Below are positions 49,791 through 58,374 of a DNA stretch of 64,000 nt, in pieces. The DNA lies in NCBI GenBank assembly GCA_026392455.1, contig JAPLCB010000011.1, positions 248,001 to 312,000 on the forward strand. Direction: 5' to 3'. This DNA is from Propionibacteriales bacterium. GTDB taxonomy: Bacteria > Actinomycetota > Actinomycetes > Propionibacteriales > Nocardioidaceae. The notes under the pieces were generated by a model. It did no database searches. It had not been told where the DNA came from and was given only the letters and a program-made list of their open reading frames with translations. Made by a program: the position numbers and the translations under genes. How positions within the stretch are numbered: position 1 is the stretch's first letter; every line of letters begins with the position of its first letter.

Positions 49791-49850
49791 GAAGGGCCTG
49801 GCGCGCGGTTCAGTAGGGCCTTGAGACGGCGCGTCAGGCCCTTCTCAACG
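49785..49850. terminator. Bidirectional terminator between convergent genes
   Basis: A 16-bp perfect stem (49785-49800 with 49835-49850) extends by six more pairs with one G-T mismatch. The stop codon of the metallopeptidase gene lies inside the left arm, and the MMPL gene ends just past the right arm. It most likely ends transcription in both directions. Confidence 0.75.
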
Positions 49851-49851
49851 G

Positions 49852-51966
49852 TCAGTCGCGGAGGCCGAACCGGGCGTGCAACCGCCGGAGCGGACCGGGG
49901 GCCCACCAGTTCGCCTCGCCGAGCAACCGCATCAGCGACGGCACCAGCAGGGCCCGTACGACGGTCGCGTCGATGATCACGCCGAGTGCCATCCCGACCG
50001 CGATCTGCTTCATGAAGAAGACCGGGCTGACCGCGAACGCGGCGAAGACGACCGCGATCATGACCGCCGCGGCGCTGATGATCCGGCCCGTCCTCGCGAC
50101 GCCGTGGGCGACGGCGTCGGAGTTGCTCATCCCGCTGTCCCGCAGCTCCTTGACCCGGGCCATCACCAGGACCGCGTAGTCGGTGGCCAACGCGAACGCG
50201 ACGGCGAACAGGAAGACCAGGCTGGTCAGCTCGACCGCGTACGGCCCCGGGTAGTCGAGCAGACCGACCAGGAACTTCTTCTCGAAGACGATCACCAGGA
50301 TGCCAAGGGAGGCGGCCAGGGTCATCGTGTTCATCAGCAACGTCTTCAGCGGCAGCAGCACCGACCCGGTGAGCAGGAACAGCAGCACGACCGTCAGGGC
50401 GACGATCAGCCCGAGGGCCAGGGGCGCGTTGTCGACCAGGCTGGTCTTCTCGTCGACGAAGCCCGCGGTGTTCCCGGAGACCAGGACCTGCCCGCCCGGC
50501 GGATCCGGGAGTGCGCGGATGTCCTTCAGCGCCTGCTGGGATTCTTCCGACAGAGCGGGGCCCACGAACGCGACCGTGGTGTAGGCGACGGCGGGGCCGG
50601 CACGGTCGAAGCCGACGACGCTGGCCGGGTCCACCCCACCGACCGAACGGACCTGGTCCAGCAGCGTCGCCAGCGCGCCGTCGGACGTGGCCCCGTCGAC
50701 GGTCAGCGAGACACCTTCGGTGACCGCGCGGCTGTAGTGGCCCTCGAGGTAGCGGTTGACCTCGTAGGACTGCTGGCCGGGCGGGACTGCCTCGGCGCTC
50801 GGTCCGGTGAAGTGGGTCGCCACCAGCGGGGCGGCCAGCGCGAGCAGCACGACGGTGGTCGACACGGCGACGGCCACCGGCCGCTTCATCACCGCCCGGG
50901 CCAGGGTGAGCCACCGCGTCGAGGTAGCGGCCAGGTCGGCACCGGCCGGCCCGCGCCGGATCGAGAGCGCGTCGACCCGAGGCCCGAGGACGGCCAGCAA
51001 CGACGGGGCCACGAACAGTGCCATCACCGCGGACAGCACCCCGACGAGGGTCCCGGCGGCGCCCACGGAGTAGAGGAAGCGCTGCGGCATCACGCACAGG
51101 GCCGCCATCGCCCCGGCCACGGTGAGGCCGGAGAAGAGCGCCGTCCGGCCAGCGGTCAGCACCATCCGACGGTGGGCCTCGAAGGTGAACCCGTCGCGGG
51201 CGGTCTCCTCCCGGTGGCGCGAGACCAGCAGCAGCGCGTAGTCGACGGCGAGGCCGAGGCTGAGCGCGGTGCCGATGTTGAGCGCGAACAGCGACGTGTC
51301 GACGTACGCCGCCATGATCCGCAGCGCGAGCAGGGTGCCGACGATCGAGAGCGCACCGATGACCAGCGGGATGGCTGCGGCGACGACACCCCGGAAGACC
51401 AGGAGCAGCAGGACCGCCAGCAGTGGGAACGCGATCAGCTCGGCGTTCGTCAGGTCCTTGCGGGTCTGGTCGTTGACCTCGTTGAAGCCGGGGGCGTAGC
51501 CGCCGTAGCCGACGTCGAGGAGGTCCGAGGTCACGTTCTCCCGGACCGAGTCGTCGGCAAGACCGCCCTTGTCCTCGATGTCGTTGGTGGTGAGCCGGGC
51601 AGCCAGGGCCAGGGAGCGCTGGTCGGCCGCAGGCACGCTCGTGACGTTCCCGATGTAGTCGGACCTGCTGAGCTCGTCGGTGAGCCGGCGTACCTCTGCG
51701 GCGACCAGGGGGTCGGTGCTGTCGAGGACACCGCCGTCCTTGGCGCGGAGCAGCACCACCAGCCCCGGCTGGGCGGAGAACCCGAGGGCGTCGGAGAGGA
51801 CGTCACCGGCGATCTCGCTCTCGGAGTCCGGGTCGGTGAAGCCGGCGGCCTTGAGGTGGTGCTCGACGTCGTGACCGAAGAACCCCGCGAACGCCGCGAA
51901 GAGCAGGGCCCCCGCGAGGATCTTGCGGGGGTGGTTCCAGGTGAGGTTCGCGATCCGCTCCAGCAT
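49852..51966 (-). CDS. MMPL/RND family membrane transporter
   Basis: 704 residues with about 12 transmembrane helices in two similar halves, each preceded by a large extracytoplasmic loop. Family marks are ALSLGLAVDYALLLVSRHRE, RTALFSGLTVAGAMAALCVM in the first half and LATDYAVLVMARVKELRDSG, GRIISAAAVMIAVVFAAFAV in the second. Relatives export lipids or hydrophobic drugs using the proton gradient. It is transcribed away from the HxlR regulator across a 58-base gap, which suggests regulation by it. Confidence 0.92.
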   Translation of the reverse strand: MLERIANLTWNHPRKILAGALLFAAFAGFFGHDVEHHLKAAGFTDPDSESEIAGDVLSDALGFSAQPGLVVLLRAKDGGVLDSTDPLVAAEVRRLTDELSRSDYIGNVTSVPAADQRSLALAARLTTNDIEDKGGLADDSVRENVTSDLLDVGYGGYAPGFNEVNDQTRKDLTNAELIAFPLLAVLLLLVFRGVVAAAIPLVIGALSIVGTLLALRIMAAYVDTSLFALNIGTALSLGLAVDYALLLVSRHREETARDGFTFEAHRRMVLTAGRTALFSGLTVAGAMAALCVMPQRFLYSVGAAGTLVGVLSAVMALFVAPSLLAVLGPRVDALSIRRGPAGADLAATSTRWLTLARAVMKRPVAVAVSTTVVLLALAAPLVATHFTGPSAEAVPPGQQSYEVNRYLEGHYSRAVTEGVSLTVDGATSDGALATLLDQVRSVGGVDPASVVGFDRAGPAVAYTTVAFVGPALSEESQQALKDIRALPDPPGGQVLVSGNTAGFVDEKTSLVDNAPLALGLIVALTVVLLFLLTGSVLLPLKTLLMNTMTLAASLGILVIVFEKKFLVGLLDYPGPYAVELTSLVFLFAVAFALATDYAVLVMARVKELRDSGMSNSDAVAHGVARTGRIISAAAVMIAVVFAAFAVSPVFFMKQIAVGMALGVIIDATVVRALLVPSLMRLLGEANWWAPGPLRRLHARFGLRD

Positions 51967-52024
51967 GGGAGGACGTTAACAGCGTCAGTTTCTTTTGGGA
52001 ACTCACTGGCCTAGACTGTGGCGC

Positions 52025-52531
52025 ATGCAACGTTCGTCCTTCGGAGAGCAGTCGTGCTCGGTCGCCCGGACCCTCGACGTCATCGGCGACCGCTGGACCC
52101 CGTTGGTGCTGCGCGACATCGCCATCGGCATCTCCCGCTTCGACGCGATCCAGCGCGACCTGGGCCTGTCCCGGAAGGTACTGACCCAACGGCTGGAGAC
52201 GCTCGTGGAGCACGAGGTCGTCGTCCGGGTCGCCTACCAGGACAACCCGCCGCGCTACGACTACCGGCTCACCGAGAAGGGCAACGACTTGGCGATGGTG
52301 CTGCTCGCGATGCAGCAGTTCGGCGACAAGTGGGCGTTCGGCGGTCAGGCCCCGATCACCTGGAAGCACCTCGCCTGCGACCAGGTCACTGCTCCGGTCG
52401 CGTGCTGCGACCAGTGCGGCGAGCAGGTCCGACCGGGCGACGCGATCCCGCTGCGCGGCCCGGGCTTCGACGAGCAGGCCTCCCCGGTCGTCGGCGAGGC
52501 ACTCGACCAGATCGCTGTCGCCTTCTCCTGA
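52025..52531 (+). CDS. HxlR family transcriptional regulator
   Basis: 168 residues from the ATG at 52025 (MQRSSFGEQSCSVARTLDVI). Winged helix: CSVARTLDVIGDRWTPLVLR, FDAIQRDLGLSRKVLTQRLE, RYDYRLTEKG. The C-terminal part keeps Cys residues (HLACDQVTAPVACCDQCGEQ) typical of actinobacterial members, perhaps for metal or redox sensing. The gap to MMPL holds a weak AGTT-n9-AACT dyad and a TAGACT -10-like box just before the start. It probably controls the divergent transporter. Confidence 0.88.
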   Translation: MQRSSFGEQSCSVARTLDVIGDRWTPLVLRDIAIGISRFDAIQRDLGLSRKVLTQRLETLVEHEVVVRVAYQDNPPRYDYRLTEKGNDLAMVLLAMQQFGDKWAFGGQAPITWKHLACDQVTAPVACCDQCGEQVRPGDAIPLRGPGFDEQASPVVGEALDQIAVAFS

Positions 52532-52533
52532 GC

Positions 52534-52602
52534 GGGCGCAAATGTCCCGCGTCGCGAGACATCTGAGCCCGGTCGGCGACATTTTCTGGGACATCTGCGC
52601 CC
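52534..52602. repeat. Degenerate palindrome, extragenic family 1
   Basis: Between convergent hxlR and dnaE2. GGGCGCAAATGTCCC (52534-52548) pairs, with one mismatch, with GGGACATCTGCGCCC (52588-52602). A third, more decayed half-site lies at 52554-52571. The right arm matches the arm of the 19887-19937 palindrome exactly over 15 bases. It may serve as a terminator for both genes. Confidence 0.8.
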
Positions 52603-52610
52603 GGTCGCGG

Positions 52611-55600
52611 TTACTGGAAGTCACGGGACGCGTGCCGATCCTGCAGCGCCTGCTCGGCCTGGGGGTGCACGCTGTCCAGGGACGAGATCTTGTCGGCCAG
52701 CAGGTTGGTAGCGCCTTCGTTGCGCTCCACGATGCCGCGGATCACCATGCCGGCCGCACCCCGGGCGATGGTGCGGTAGCGGTTCCAGACGCCCTGGGTG
52801 CAGATCACGTTGAGCATCCCGGTCTCGTCCTCGAGGTTCAGGAAGGTGACTCCCCCGGCAGTTCCCGGACGCTGGCGGTGGGTGATCAGACCGGCGACGT
52901 GGATCCGCCGGCCCGACTCCGCCGCGACCGCACCGGCCACCGACAGGATCCCGACGGTGTCGAGAACGGGGCGCAGGTGTCCGACCGGGTGCGAGGCCGG
53001 GGTGATCCGGGTGGCCCAGAGGTCGGCCAGAGTGACCTCGACCGGGTCCAGCTCGGGCAACGCCGGAGCCGCGACCACCGCAGCCGCGCCGGCGAGCTGG
53101 TCGTCACGCTCGGTGAACCCGGCGTTCCACAACGCCTCGCGTCGCGTCAGCCCCCAGCTCTCGAAGACCCCGGCGGTCGCCAGCGCCTCCAGATGTCCCG
53201 AGTCCAGCCCCGCCCGGCGGGACAGGTCGACCATGTCGGCGAACGGCTGCTCCTCACGGGCCGCGACGATCCGGGCCGCCACGGTGGCCCCGATCCCGCG
53301 GACCTCGTCCAGACCGAGCCGCACGGCGTACGCCGCGTCGCGGCGGTGCGTCAGGGTCGGGTCCGGCGCGGCCTCGTCGTACGGGGTCGGCTCGTGGTGC
53401 CCGGCCACGCACGAAACGAGCCCGGTCGGCCCCCGCAGAGCACCCACCGGCTCCAGCGCCGCCCGGGCCCGGGACGCCAGGATGTCCGGACGCAGCACGA
53501 GCACCCCGTGCCGGCGGGCGTCCTGGGTCAACGACTGCGGCGAGTAGAAACCCATCGGCTGCGAGCGCAGCAACCCGGCCAGGAACGCCGCCGGGTAGTG
53601 CAGCTTGAACCACGAGCTCGCGTAGACGAGAAGGGCGAAGCTGAGCGAGTGGCTCTCGGCGAACCCGAAGTTCGCGAACGACAGGATCTGGACGTAGATC
53701 TGCTTCGCGTCCTCCCCGACCAGACCTCGACGGGCCATCCCGGCGAACAGCGTCTCCTTGATCGACTCGATCCGCTCGACCCCGCGCTTGGAGCCCATCG
53801 CCCTGCGGAGCAGGTCGGCGTCGTCACGGCTGCAGTCCCCGATGGCCACCGCCATCTCCATCAGCTGCTCCTGGAACAGCGGCACCCCGAGCGTCCGCTC
53901 GAGGACCGGACGCAGGTCCGGGTGCGCGTAGGTCACCTCCTCCTTGCCGGTGGCCCGGCGGATGTACGGGTGCACGGCCCCGCCCTGGATCGGCCCCGGC
54001 CGGATCAGCGCGATCTCGATCGCGAGGTCGTAGAAGCACCGCGGGCGCAACCGCGGCAGCGTGCCGATCTGGGCGCGGCTCTCCACCTGGAAGACCCCGA
54101 TCGAGTCGGCCCGGTCGAGCATGTCGTAGACCCCGGGCTCCTCCTTGGGGATGCTCTGCAGGGTCCACTGCTCCCCCAGGTCCTCGGCCACCATCACCAT
54201 CATCTGGTTGAGCGCGCCGAGCATCCCCAGCCCGAGCAGGTCGAACTTGACCAGCCCCATGTACTCGCAGGCGTCCTTGTCCCACTGCAGGATGGTGCGC
54301 CTGTCCATCCGCGCCCGCTCGATCGGGCAGACCTCACCGATGGGCCGCTCGGTCAGGATCATCCCGCCGGAGTGGATCCCCAGGTGCCGGGGCGACTTCA
54401 TCAGCTGGTTGGCCAGACCGACCACTGCTTCGGGCAGGTCACCCGAGGCGACGGTCGATGACCAGCCGTCCATCGCCTTGGACCAGGCGTCCTGCTGGCC
54501 CGCGGAGTACCCGAGCGCCTTGGCGGCGTCCCGGACCGCCATCTTCGGACGGTAGGTGATCACGTTCGCCACCTGGGCGGCGTTGTGCCGGCCGTAGCGG
54601 TCGTAGACCCACTGGATCACCTCCTCGCGCCGGTCCGAGTCGAAGTCGACGTCGATGTCCGGCTCCTCGTCGCGGTGCGCGGAGATGAATCTCTCGAACG
54701 GCAACCGGTAGTAGACCGAGTCGATCGCCGTGATCCCCAGGGCGTAGCAGACCGCCGAGCTGGCCGCGGATCCTCGGCCCTGGCAGAGGATCCCCTGGCT
54801 GCGGGCGAACGCGACGATGTCGTGGACGATCACGAAGTACCCGGCGAAGTCCTTCTCCTCGATCACCCGCAGCTCGTGGTCGACGCGCTCGCGAGCACGA
54901 GCCTCGTGCGGCGTACCGCGGTAGAAGCGTTCGAAGCCGGCCTCGGTCAGTGCTCGCAACCAGCTGCTCGGCGTCTCCCCCGCGGGGATGCCGTGCTTCG
55001 GCAGCCGCGGCGTCGCCTTCTGCAGGTCGAAGGCAAGCTGGTCGGCCAACCGGACCGACCGCGCCACCGCCCCGGGGTAGCGCGCAAACCGCTCCGCCAT
55101 CTCGTCGCCCGAGCGGAGCGAGGCAGCACCCCACGCCGGTAGCCACCCGTCCATCTCCGCCAACGAACGCCGCGCCCGGATCGCCGCCATCGCCGAGGCC
55201 AGCCGGTGCTCGGCCGGGGTCGCGTGGTGCACGTTGTTCGTCGCCACCACCGCCAGCCCGTGGACCCGCGCCAGGTCGGCCAGCGCGTCGTTGGTCTCGT
55301 GGTCACGGGGGTACCCGTGGTCGACCAGCTCGACCACCACCCGGTCGTGCCCGAAGAGCGCCGTCAACCGGTCCAGCTCGACCGCGGCCGCAGCGGCCCC
55401 ACCAGCAGCCAGCGCCATCCGGACAGCCCCCTTCCGGCAGCCGGTCAGCACGACCCAGTGACCCCGACCGCGCTCACCGAGCTCGACCAGGTCGTAGACC
55501 GGACGCCCCTTCTCGTCCCCGCGCAGCTGGGCGTCGGTGATCGCGGCGGCCAACCGGTGGTACCCCTCGACCCCCTCGGCCAGGACCAGGAGGTGACTGC

Positions 55601-56009
55601 CCTCCGGATCGGGTACGCCGTTCTGCGGGCCGGGCAGCCCCAACGAGAGCTCGGCCCCGAAGACCGTCTTCAAGCCTGCGTACCGGTGGGCCGTCTCGGC
55701 GAACAACGGCGCCCCCGCGAACCCGTCGTGATCGGTCAGCGCCAGCCCGTGCAACCCGAGCCGGACGGCCTCCTCCACCAGCACGTCCGGGCCGCTGGCC
55801 CCGTCCAGGAAGCTGAAGTTGCTGTGCACGTGCAGCTCGGCGTACGGCGTCACCGGCCCGTCCGGAGCCCGGACCTCACCCGACGGTCGGTACGCCTTGC
55901 GCTTGCGCGACCCCGGCCCGTCATCACGGGCAGCGTTCGACGCCTGCGGCACCGGCGAGAGCCGGCGCTCGAGCTCGGACCAGGGGATCGGCGGGTTGTT
56001 CCAGCCCAT
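52611..56009 (-). CDS. dnaE2: Error-prone DNA polymerase DnaE2
   Basis: 1132 residues, typical for DnaE2 (shorter than DnaE1). N-terminal PHP domain with His60 and His62 (ELHVHSNFSFLDGAS, LTDHDGFAGAPLFAETA), polymerase active-site Asp pair in DIDVDFDSDRR near residue 455 and third Asp in VKFDLLGLGML, then helix-hairpin-helix (EVRGIGATVAARIVAARE) and OB fold (RPGTAGGVTFLNLEDETGML). It extends lesions during SOS mutagenesis together with ImuA' and ImuB. It is last in the operon; two 42-base repeats separate it from imuB. Confidence 0.96.
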   Translation of the reverse strand: MGWNNPPIPWSELERRLSPVPQASNAARDDGPGSRKRKAYRPSGEVRAPDGPVTPYAELHVHSNFSFLDGASGPDVLVEEAVRLGLHGLALTDHDGFAGAPLFAETAHRYAGLKTVFGAELSLGLPGPQNGVPDPEGSHLLVLAEGVEGYHRLAAAITDAQLRGDEKGRPVYDLVELGERGRGHWVVLTGCRKGAVRMALAAGGAAAAAVELDRLTALFGHDRVVVELVDHGYPRDHETNDALADLARVHGLAVVATNNVHHATPAEHRLASAMAAIRARRSLAEMDGWLPAWGAASLRSGDEMAERFARYPGAVARSVRLADQLAFDLQKATPRLPKHGIPAGETPSSWLRALTEAGFERFYRGTPHEARARERVDHELRVIEEKDFAGYFVIVHDIVAFARSQGILCQGRGSAASSAVCYALGITAIDSVYYRLPFERFISAHRDEEPDIDVDFDSDRREEVIQWVYDRYGRHNAAQVANVITYRPKMAVRDAAKALGYSAGQQDAWSKAMDGWSSTVASGDLPEAVVGLANQLMKSPRHLGIHSGGMILTERPIGEVCPIERARMDRRTILQWDKDACEYMGLVKFDLLGLGMLGALNQMMVMVAEDLGEQWTLQSIPKEEPGVYDMLDRADSIGVFQVESRAQIGTLPRLRPRCFYDLAIEIALIRPGPIQGGAVHPYIRRATGKEEVTYAHPDLRPVLERTLGVPLFQEQLMEMAVAIGDCSRDDADLLRRAMGSKRGVERIESIKETLFAGMARRGLVGEDAKQIYVQILSFANFGFAESHSLSFALLVYASSWFKLHYPAAFLAGLLRSQPMGFYSPQSLTQDARRHGVLVLRPDILASRARAALEPVGALRGPTGLVSCVAGHHEPTPYDEAAPDPTLTHRRDAAYAVRLGLDEVRGIGATVAARIVAAREEQPFADMVDLSRRAGLDSGHLEALATAGVFESWGLTRREALWNAGFTERDDQLAGAAAVVAAPALPELDPVEVTLADLWATRITPASHPVGHLRPVLDTVGILSVAGAVAAESGRRIHVAGLITHRQRPGTAGGVTFLNLEDETGMLNVICTQGVWNRYRTIARGAAGMVIRGIVERNEGATNLLADKISSLDSVHPQAEQALQDRHASRDFQ

Positions 56010-56022
56010 CTCAGGTCACCGG

Positions 56023-56064
56023 GGTTTCGAGGCGCCCGCCAGCGCGGCCGCACCTCAACCAGCA
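56023..56064. repeat. Extragenic repeat family 2, unit A
   Basis: 42 bases, starting GGTTTCGAGGCGCCCGCCAG and ending CACCTCAACCAGCA, between dnaE2 and imuB. Inner part is GC-rich and partly palindromic. Almost the same as unit B six bases further on, in the same direction, and as the half-units at 42015-42101. Confidence 0.82.
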
Positions 56065-56070
56065 TTCGCT

Positions 56071-56112
56071 GGTTTCGAGGCTCCCGCTAGCGCGGTCACA
56101 CCTCAACCAGCA
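56071..56112. repeat. Extragenic repeat family 2, unit B
   Basis: 42 bases, starting GGTTTCGAGGCTCCCGCTAG and ending CACCTCAACCAGCA. Together with unit A it fills almost the whole imuB-dnaE2 gap, so it would be transcribed within the mutasome mRNA. The centre GCTAGCGC can form a short hairpin. Confidence 0.82.
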
Positions 56113-56119
56113 CGTCGGC

Positions 56120-57649
56120 TCAGTCATAAGCCGCCTCGGTCCACCAGCCCGAGGAGTCGCAGCGCATCAACCAGGCCCGACCGTCGACCCCGACGACCTG
56201 GAAGCGAGAGACAAGACCCCTGCCGATACCGGTTGCCTCCCACCACTGCTCGTCCACCGGCCACGGCCCGGCCCAGCAGTCGACGGCCTGCCACCCCGAC
56301 GTGCTACCGCTGTGGAACCGCACGGGCGGCGCACTCATCACCCCGCGATCGGTCACCGTCACGGGCTGCCCGTCAGGGCCCACCACCGACGTGGCCCACG
56401 GCTCGACGAAGACCCGGCTCGGCGCGGGGGCCGGGAGCGCCCCGGGCCACACGAGATCAGGCGCCCTGACGCCGGCCGGCCGCTCGCCCCACGGCACCAG
56501 CAGCTGCCGGTCGGCGGGAGAGCGACCGCCCTGACGGACCGGGACCACGACCGCGTCGTACCCGAGCATCGCCTGGACCCGCGCCACCCCACGATCGACC
56601 CGGTCGTCGGTGCCGCCGCCCCAGAGGCCGTCCGCGTGCGCAGCAGACTGCTCGACGACCTCCGGGACGAACCTGACCAGCCCGACCGGCGCCCCGACCA
56701 GCGCTCCGGCCGGCGTCGCCTGGAGCTGCCAGTGCACCCGGTCCACGACGTCGACCGCCCCGAACCACCGCGAGTGCACCCAGACCCGGGACGAGAGCAG
56801 CGACCGCTGCGCGTCGTCGGCCTCGGCCTCGACCCGGAGCGACGTGCAGACCAGACCCCGGTCAGCCAGCGCAGCGACGAGCTGGTCCGCGGTACGCCGG
56901 ACACTGAAGCTCACCGCTTCGACCGAGGCCAGCGGTGGCTCGAAGACGACCTCGCGGACGAGGTCGTCGGGCGGCTTGCGCACCTCCGGCTGGACCGGGT
57001 CGACGCCACGCGCCAGTCGGTGCACCTTGGCCCCGTAGGCCCCGAACCGGGTCAGCACGTCCCGGCCCGGCAGCGCAGCGAGATCACCCAGCGTGCGCAG
57101 CCCGAGCCGCTGCAGCAGGCCGACCAGATCAGCATCCTCGAGCACCTCGACCGGGAGCCGCCCCAGGAAGTCGGCCGACGCACCGGGGCCGATCACCTTC
57201 CACCCCTGGACGTCGGCGAGCCGGGCTGCCTGCTCGGCCGAGAAGAGATCATCGGCCACCCCGATCCTGACGTCCCACACCCCGAGCTCGACGAGCCGCT
57301 CGGCGATCGACGCGGCCGCGTTCTCCTCGCTGCCGTAGAACCGGCCCGGGGCCTTGATCGCCAGCATCCCCGGACGGACCGGGGCCACCCCCGGGCGCAG
57401 CTCCTCGACCGCCGCGAGCACCGGTTCGAAGGCCCGCAGGTCGCGCTCGGGGTTCGCGTCGAAGAGCTGCAGCTCGGGACACCGTGCTTGCGCGTCGCGG
57501 CGGCGCATCCCCCGACGCACCCCCGAGGTCCGGGCCAGGTCGTTGCACGCGACGACAGCACTGCGGGTGACCACGGCGCACGGCAGCCTGCCCGAGCCCC
57601 CGGCGGCCACCACCGGCCAGTCCGGGCACCAGAGAACCAGCGACCTCAT
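56120..57649 (-). CDS. imuB: ImuB, Y-family polymerase-like mutasome protein
   Basis: 509 residues; ATG overlaps the imuA' stop (ATGA). The palm, fingers and little-finger outline of a Y-family polymerase is present (LPCAVVTRSAVVACNDLART, FGAYGAKVHRLARGVDP), but the acidic SxDE catalytic motif is absent: the matching region reads MLAIKAPGRFYGSEENAA. It is therefore likely inactive as a polymerase, as in known ImuB. A beta-clamp-binding-like QLLVPWG occurs near residue 395, matching QLPLWG of mycobacteria. It bridges the sliding clamp, DnaE2 and ImuA'. Confidence 0.92.
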   Translation of the reverse strand: MRSLVLWCPDWPVVAAGGSGRLPCAVVTRSAVVACNDLARTSGVRRGMRRRDAQARCPELQLFDANPERDLRAFEPVLAAVEELRPGVAPVRPGMLAIKAPGRFYGSEENAAASIAERLVELGVWDVRIGVADDLFSAEQAARLADVQGWKVIGPGASADFLGRLPVEVLEDADLVGLLQRLGLRTLGDLAALPGRDVLTRFGAYGAKVHRLARGVDPVQPEVRKPPDDLVREVVFEPPLASVEAVSFSVRRTADQLVAALADRGLVCTSLRVEAEADDAQRSLLSSRVWVHSRWFGAVDVVDRVHWQLQATPAGALVGAPVGLVRFVPEVVEQSAAHADGLWGGGTDDRVDRGVARVQAMLGYDAVVVPVRQGGRSPADRQLLVPWGERPAGVRAPDLVWPGALPAPAPSRVFVEPWATSVVGPDGQPVTVTDRGVMSAPPVRFHSGSTSGWQAVDCWAGPWPVDEQWWEATGIGRGLVSRFQVVGVDGRAWLMRCDSSGWWTEAAYD

Positions 57650-58320
57650 GCCGTCACCTCGACGCGCGCCGCCACGTCGACGACGCGCTCCACCGGGCCG
57701 GCCGCGGACGGGAACCAGAGCTCGGCACACCGTTCGGGCGAGGTGCCCTGCTGGACCCCGAGGCGGACCTGCCGGCTGCGCAACCGCCCGTGCCCGCCCT
57801 CGGCCCCCGACCACCGCGAGGAGAGCACCCGCAACCGCGCCTCGGCCCCGGGCCAGTCACCCCACACCACCAGGGCCGAGGACCGCTTCCGGAGCCGGGC
57901 GGCGAGCTTGTTCGCCGTGTGCGCCGGCACCGCAGCGGGCGGCCGCAGCAGCACCACGCTGACCACGTCGATCAGCGCCGCCGTCGCCTCCACCCACTGC
58001 TCGCCGGGATCCGGGACCAGGATCGTCCGGGTCAGGTCGATCCCGAGCTCGGCGGCGGCCTCGATGCCGAGGTCCGCAGCACCGACCACGGCCGTCCAGG
58101 AGCCCTCGTGGGAAGGGGCCGCGAGCAGCGTCAGCCCGAGGCTGGCACGGTCGACCTGGTAGGCCGCACCGGTCCGGAGCTGGACCAGGTCGGCGAGCGC
58201 CGGATGCATCGGGAGCGGGACCCGTGGCACTCCGTCCTGCATCCCGGCGATCCTGGTCCGCAGCTGCTCCAGGCTGGGCGCTGGAGGCTTCTCGACTGCG
58301 AGCGTCAGGGTTCGGGGCAT
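57646..58320 (-). CDS. ImuA-prime type protein, SOS mutasome partner
   Basis: 224 residues from the ATG at 58320. Weakly RecA/SulA-like domain without a clear Walker A motif: ASLGLTLLAAPSHEGSWTAV, LGIDLTRTILVPDPGEQWVE, DVVSVVLLRPPAAVPAHTAN, RLRKRSSALVVWGDWPGAEA. Location as first gene before imuB and dnaE2 under an SOS box makes the assignment firm even though sequence conservation in this family is low. Presumed role: ImuB-dependent assembly of the translesion complex. Confidence 0.88.
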   Translation of the reverse strand: MPRTLTLAVEKPPAPSLEQLRTRIAGMQDGVPRVPLPMHPALADLVQLRTGAAYQVDRASLGLTLLAAPSHEGSWTAVVGAADLGIEAAAELGIDLTRTILVPDPGEQWVEATAALIDVVSVVLLRPPAAVPAHTANKLAARLRKRSSALVVWGDWPGAEARLRVLSSRWSGAEGGHGRLRSRQVRLGVQQGTSPERCAELWFPSAAGPVERVVDVAARVEVTA

Positions 58321-58330
58321 CTCCCCATGT

Positions 58331-58346
58331 TCGAACACTTGTTCGA
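58331..58346. promoter_or_regulatory. LexA-binding SOS box
   Basis: TCGAACACTTGTTCGA is a perfect match to the actinobacterial LexA consensus TCGAAC-N4-GTTCGA. It is 10 bases upstream of the imuA' start and 28 bases upstream of the divergent NAD(P)-binding protein gene, so LexA should repress the mutasome operon and possibly both directions. Confidence 0.93.
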
Positions 58347-58374
58347 ATCCGTCAACATCAGGCAGACTCGCCCC

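Noticed and set aside
56023-56112. Possible small CRISPR array from two 42-base repeats
   Set aside because: The copies are only six bases apart, differ in the middle, and no cas gene is near; they belong to a dispersed extragenic family.
56120-57649. Annotating imuB as an active DNA polymerase IV
   Set aside because: The catalytic acidic motif of active Y-family enzymes is absent, and the operon context is that of ImuB.
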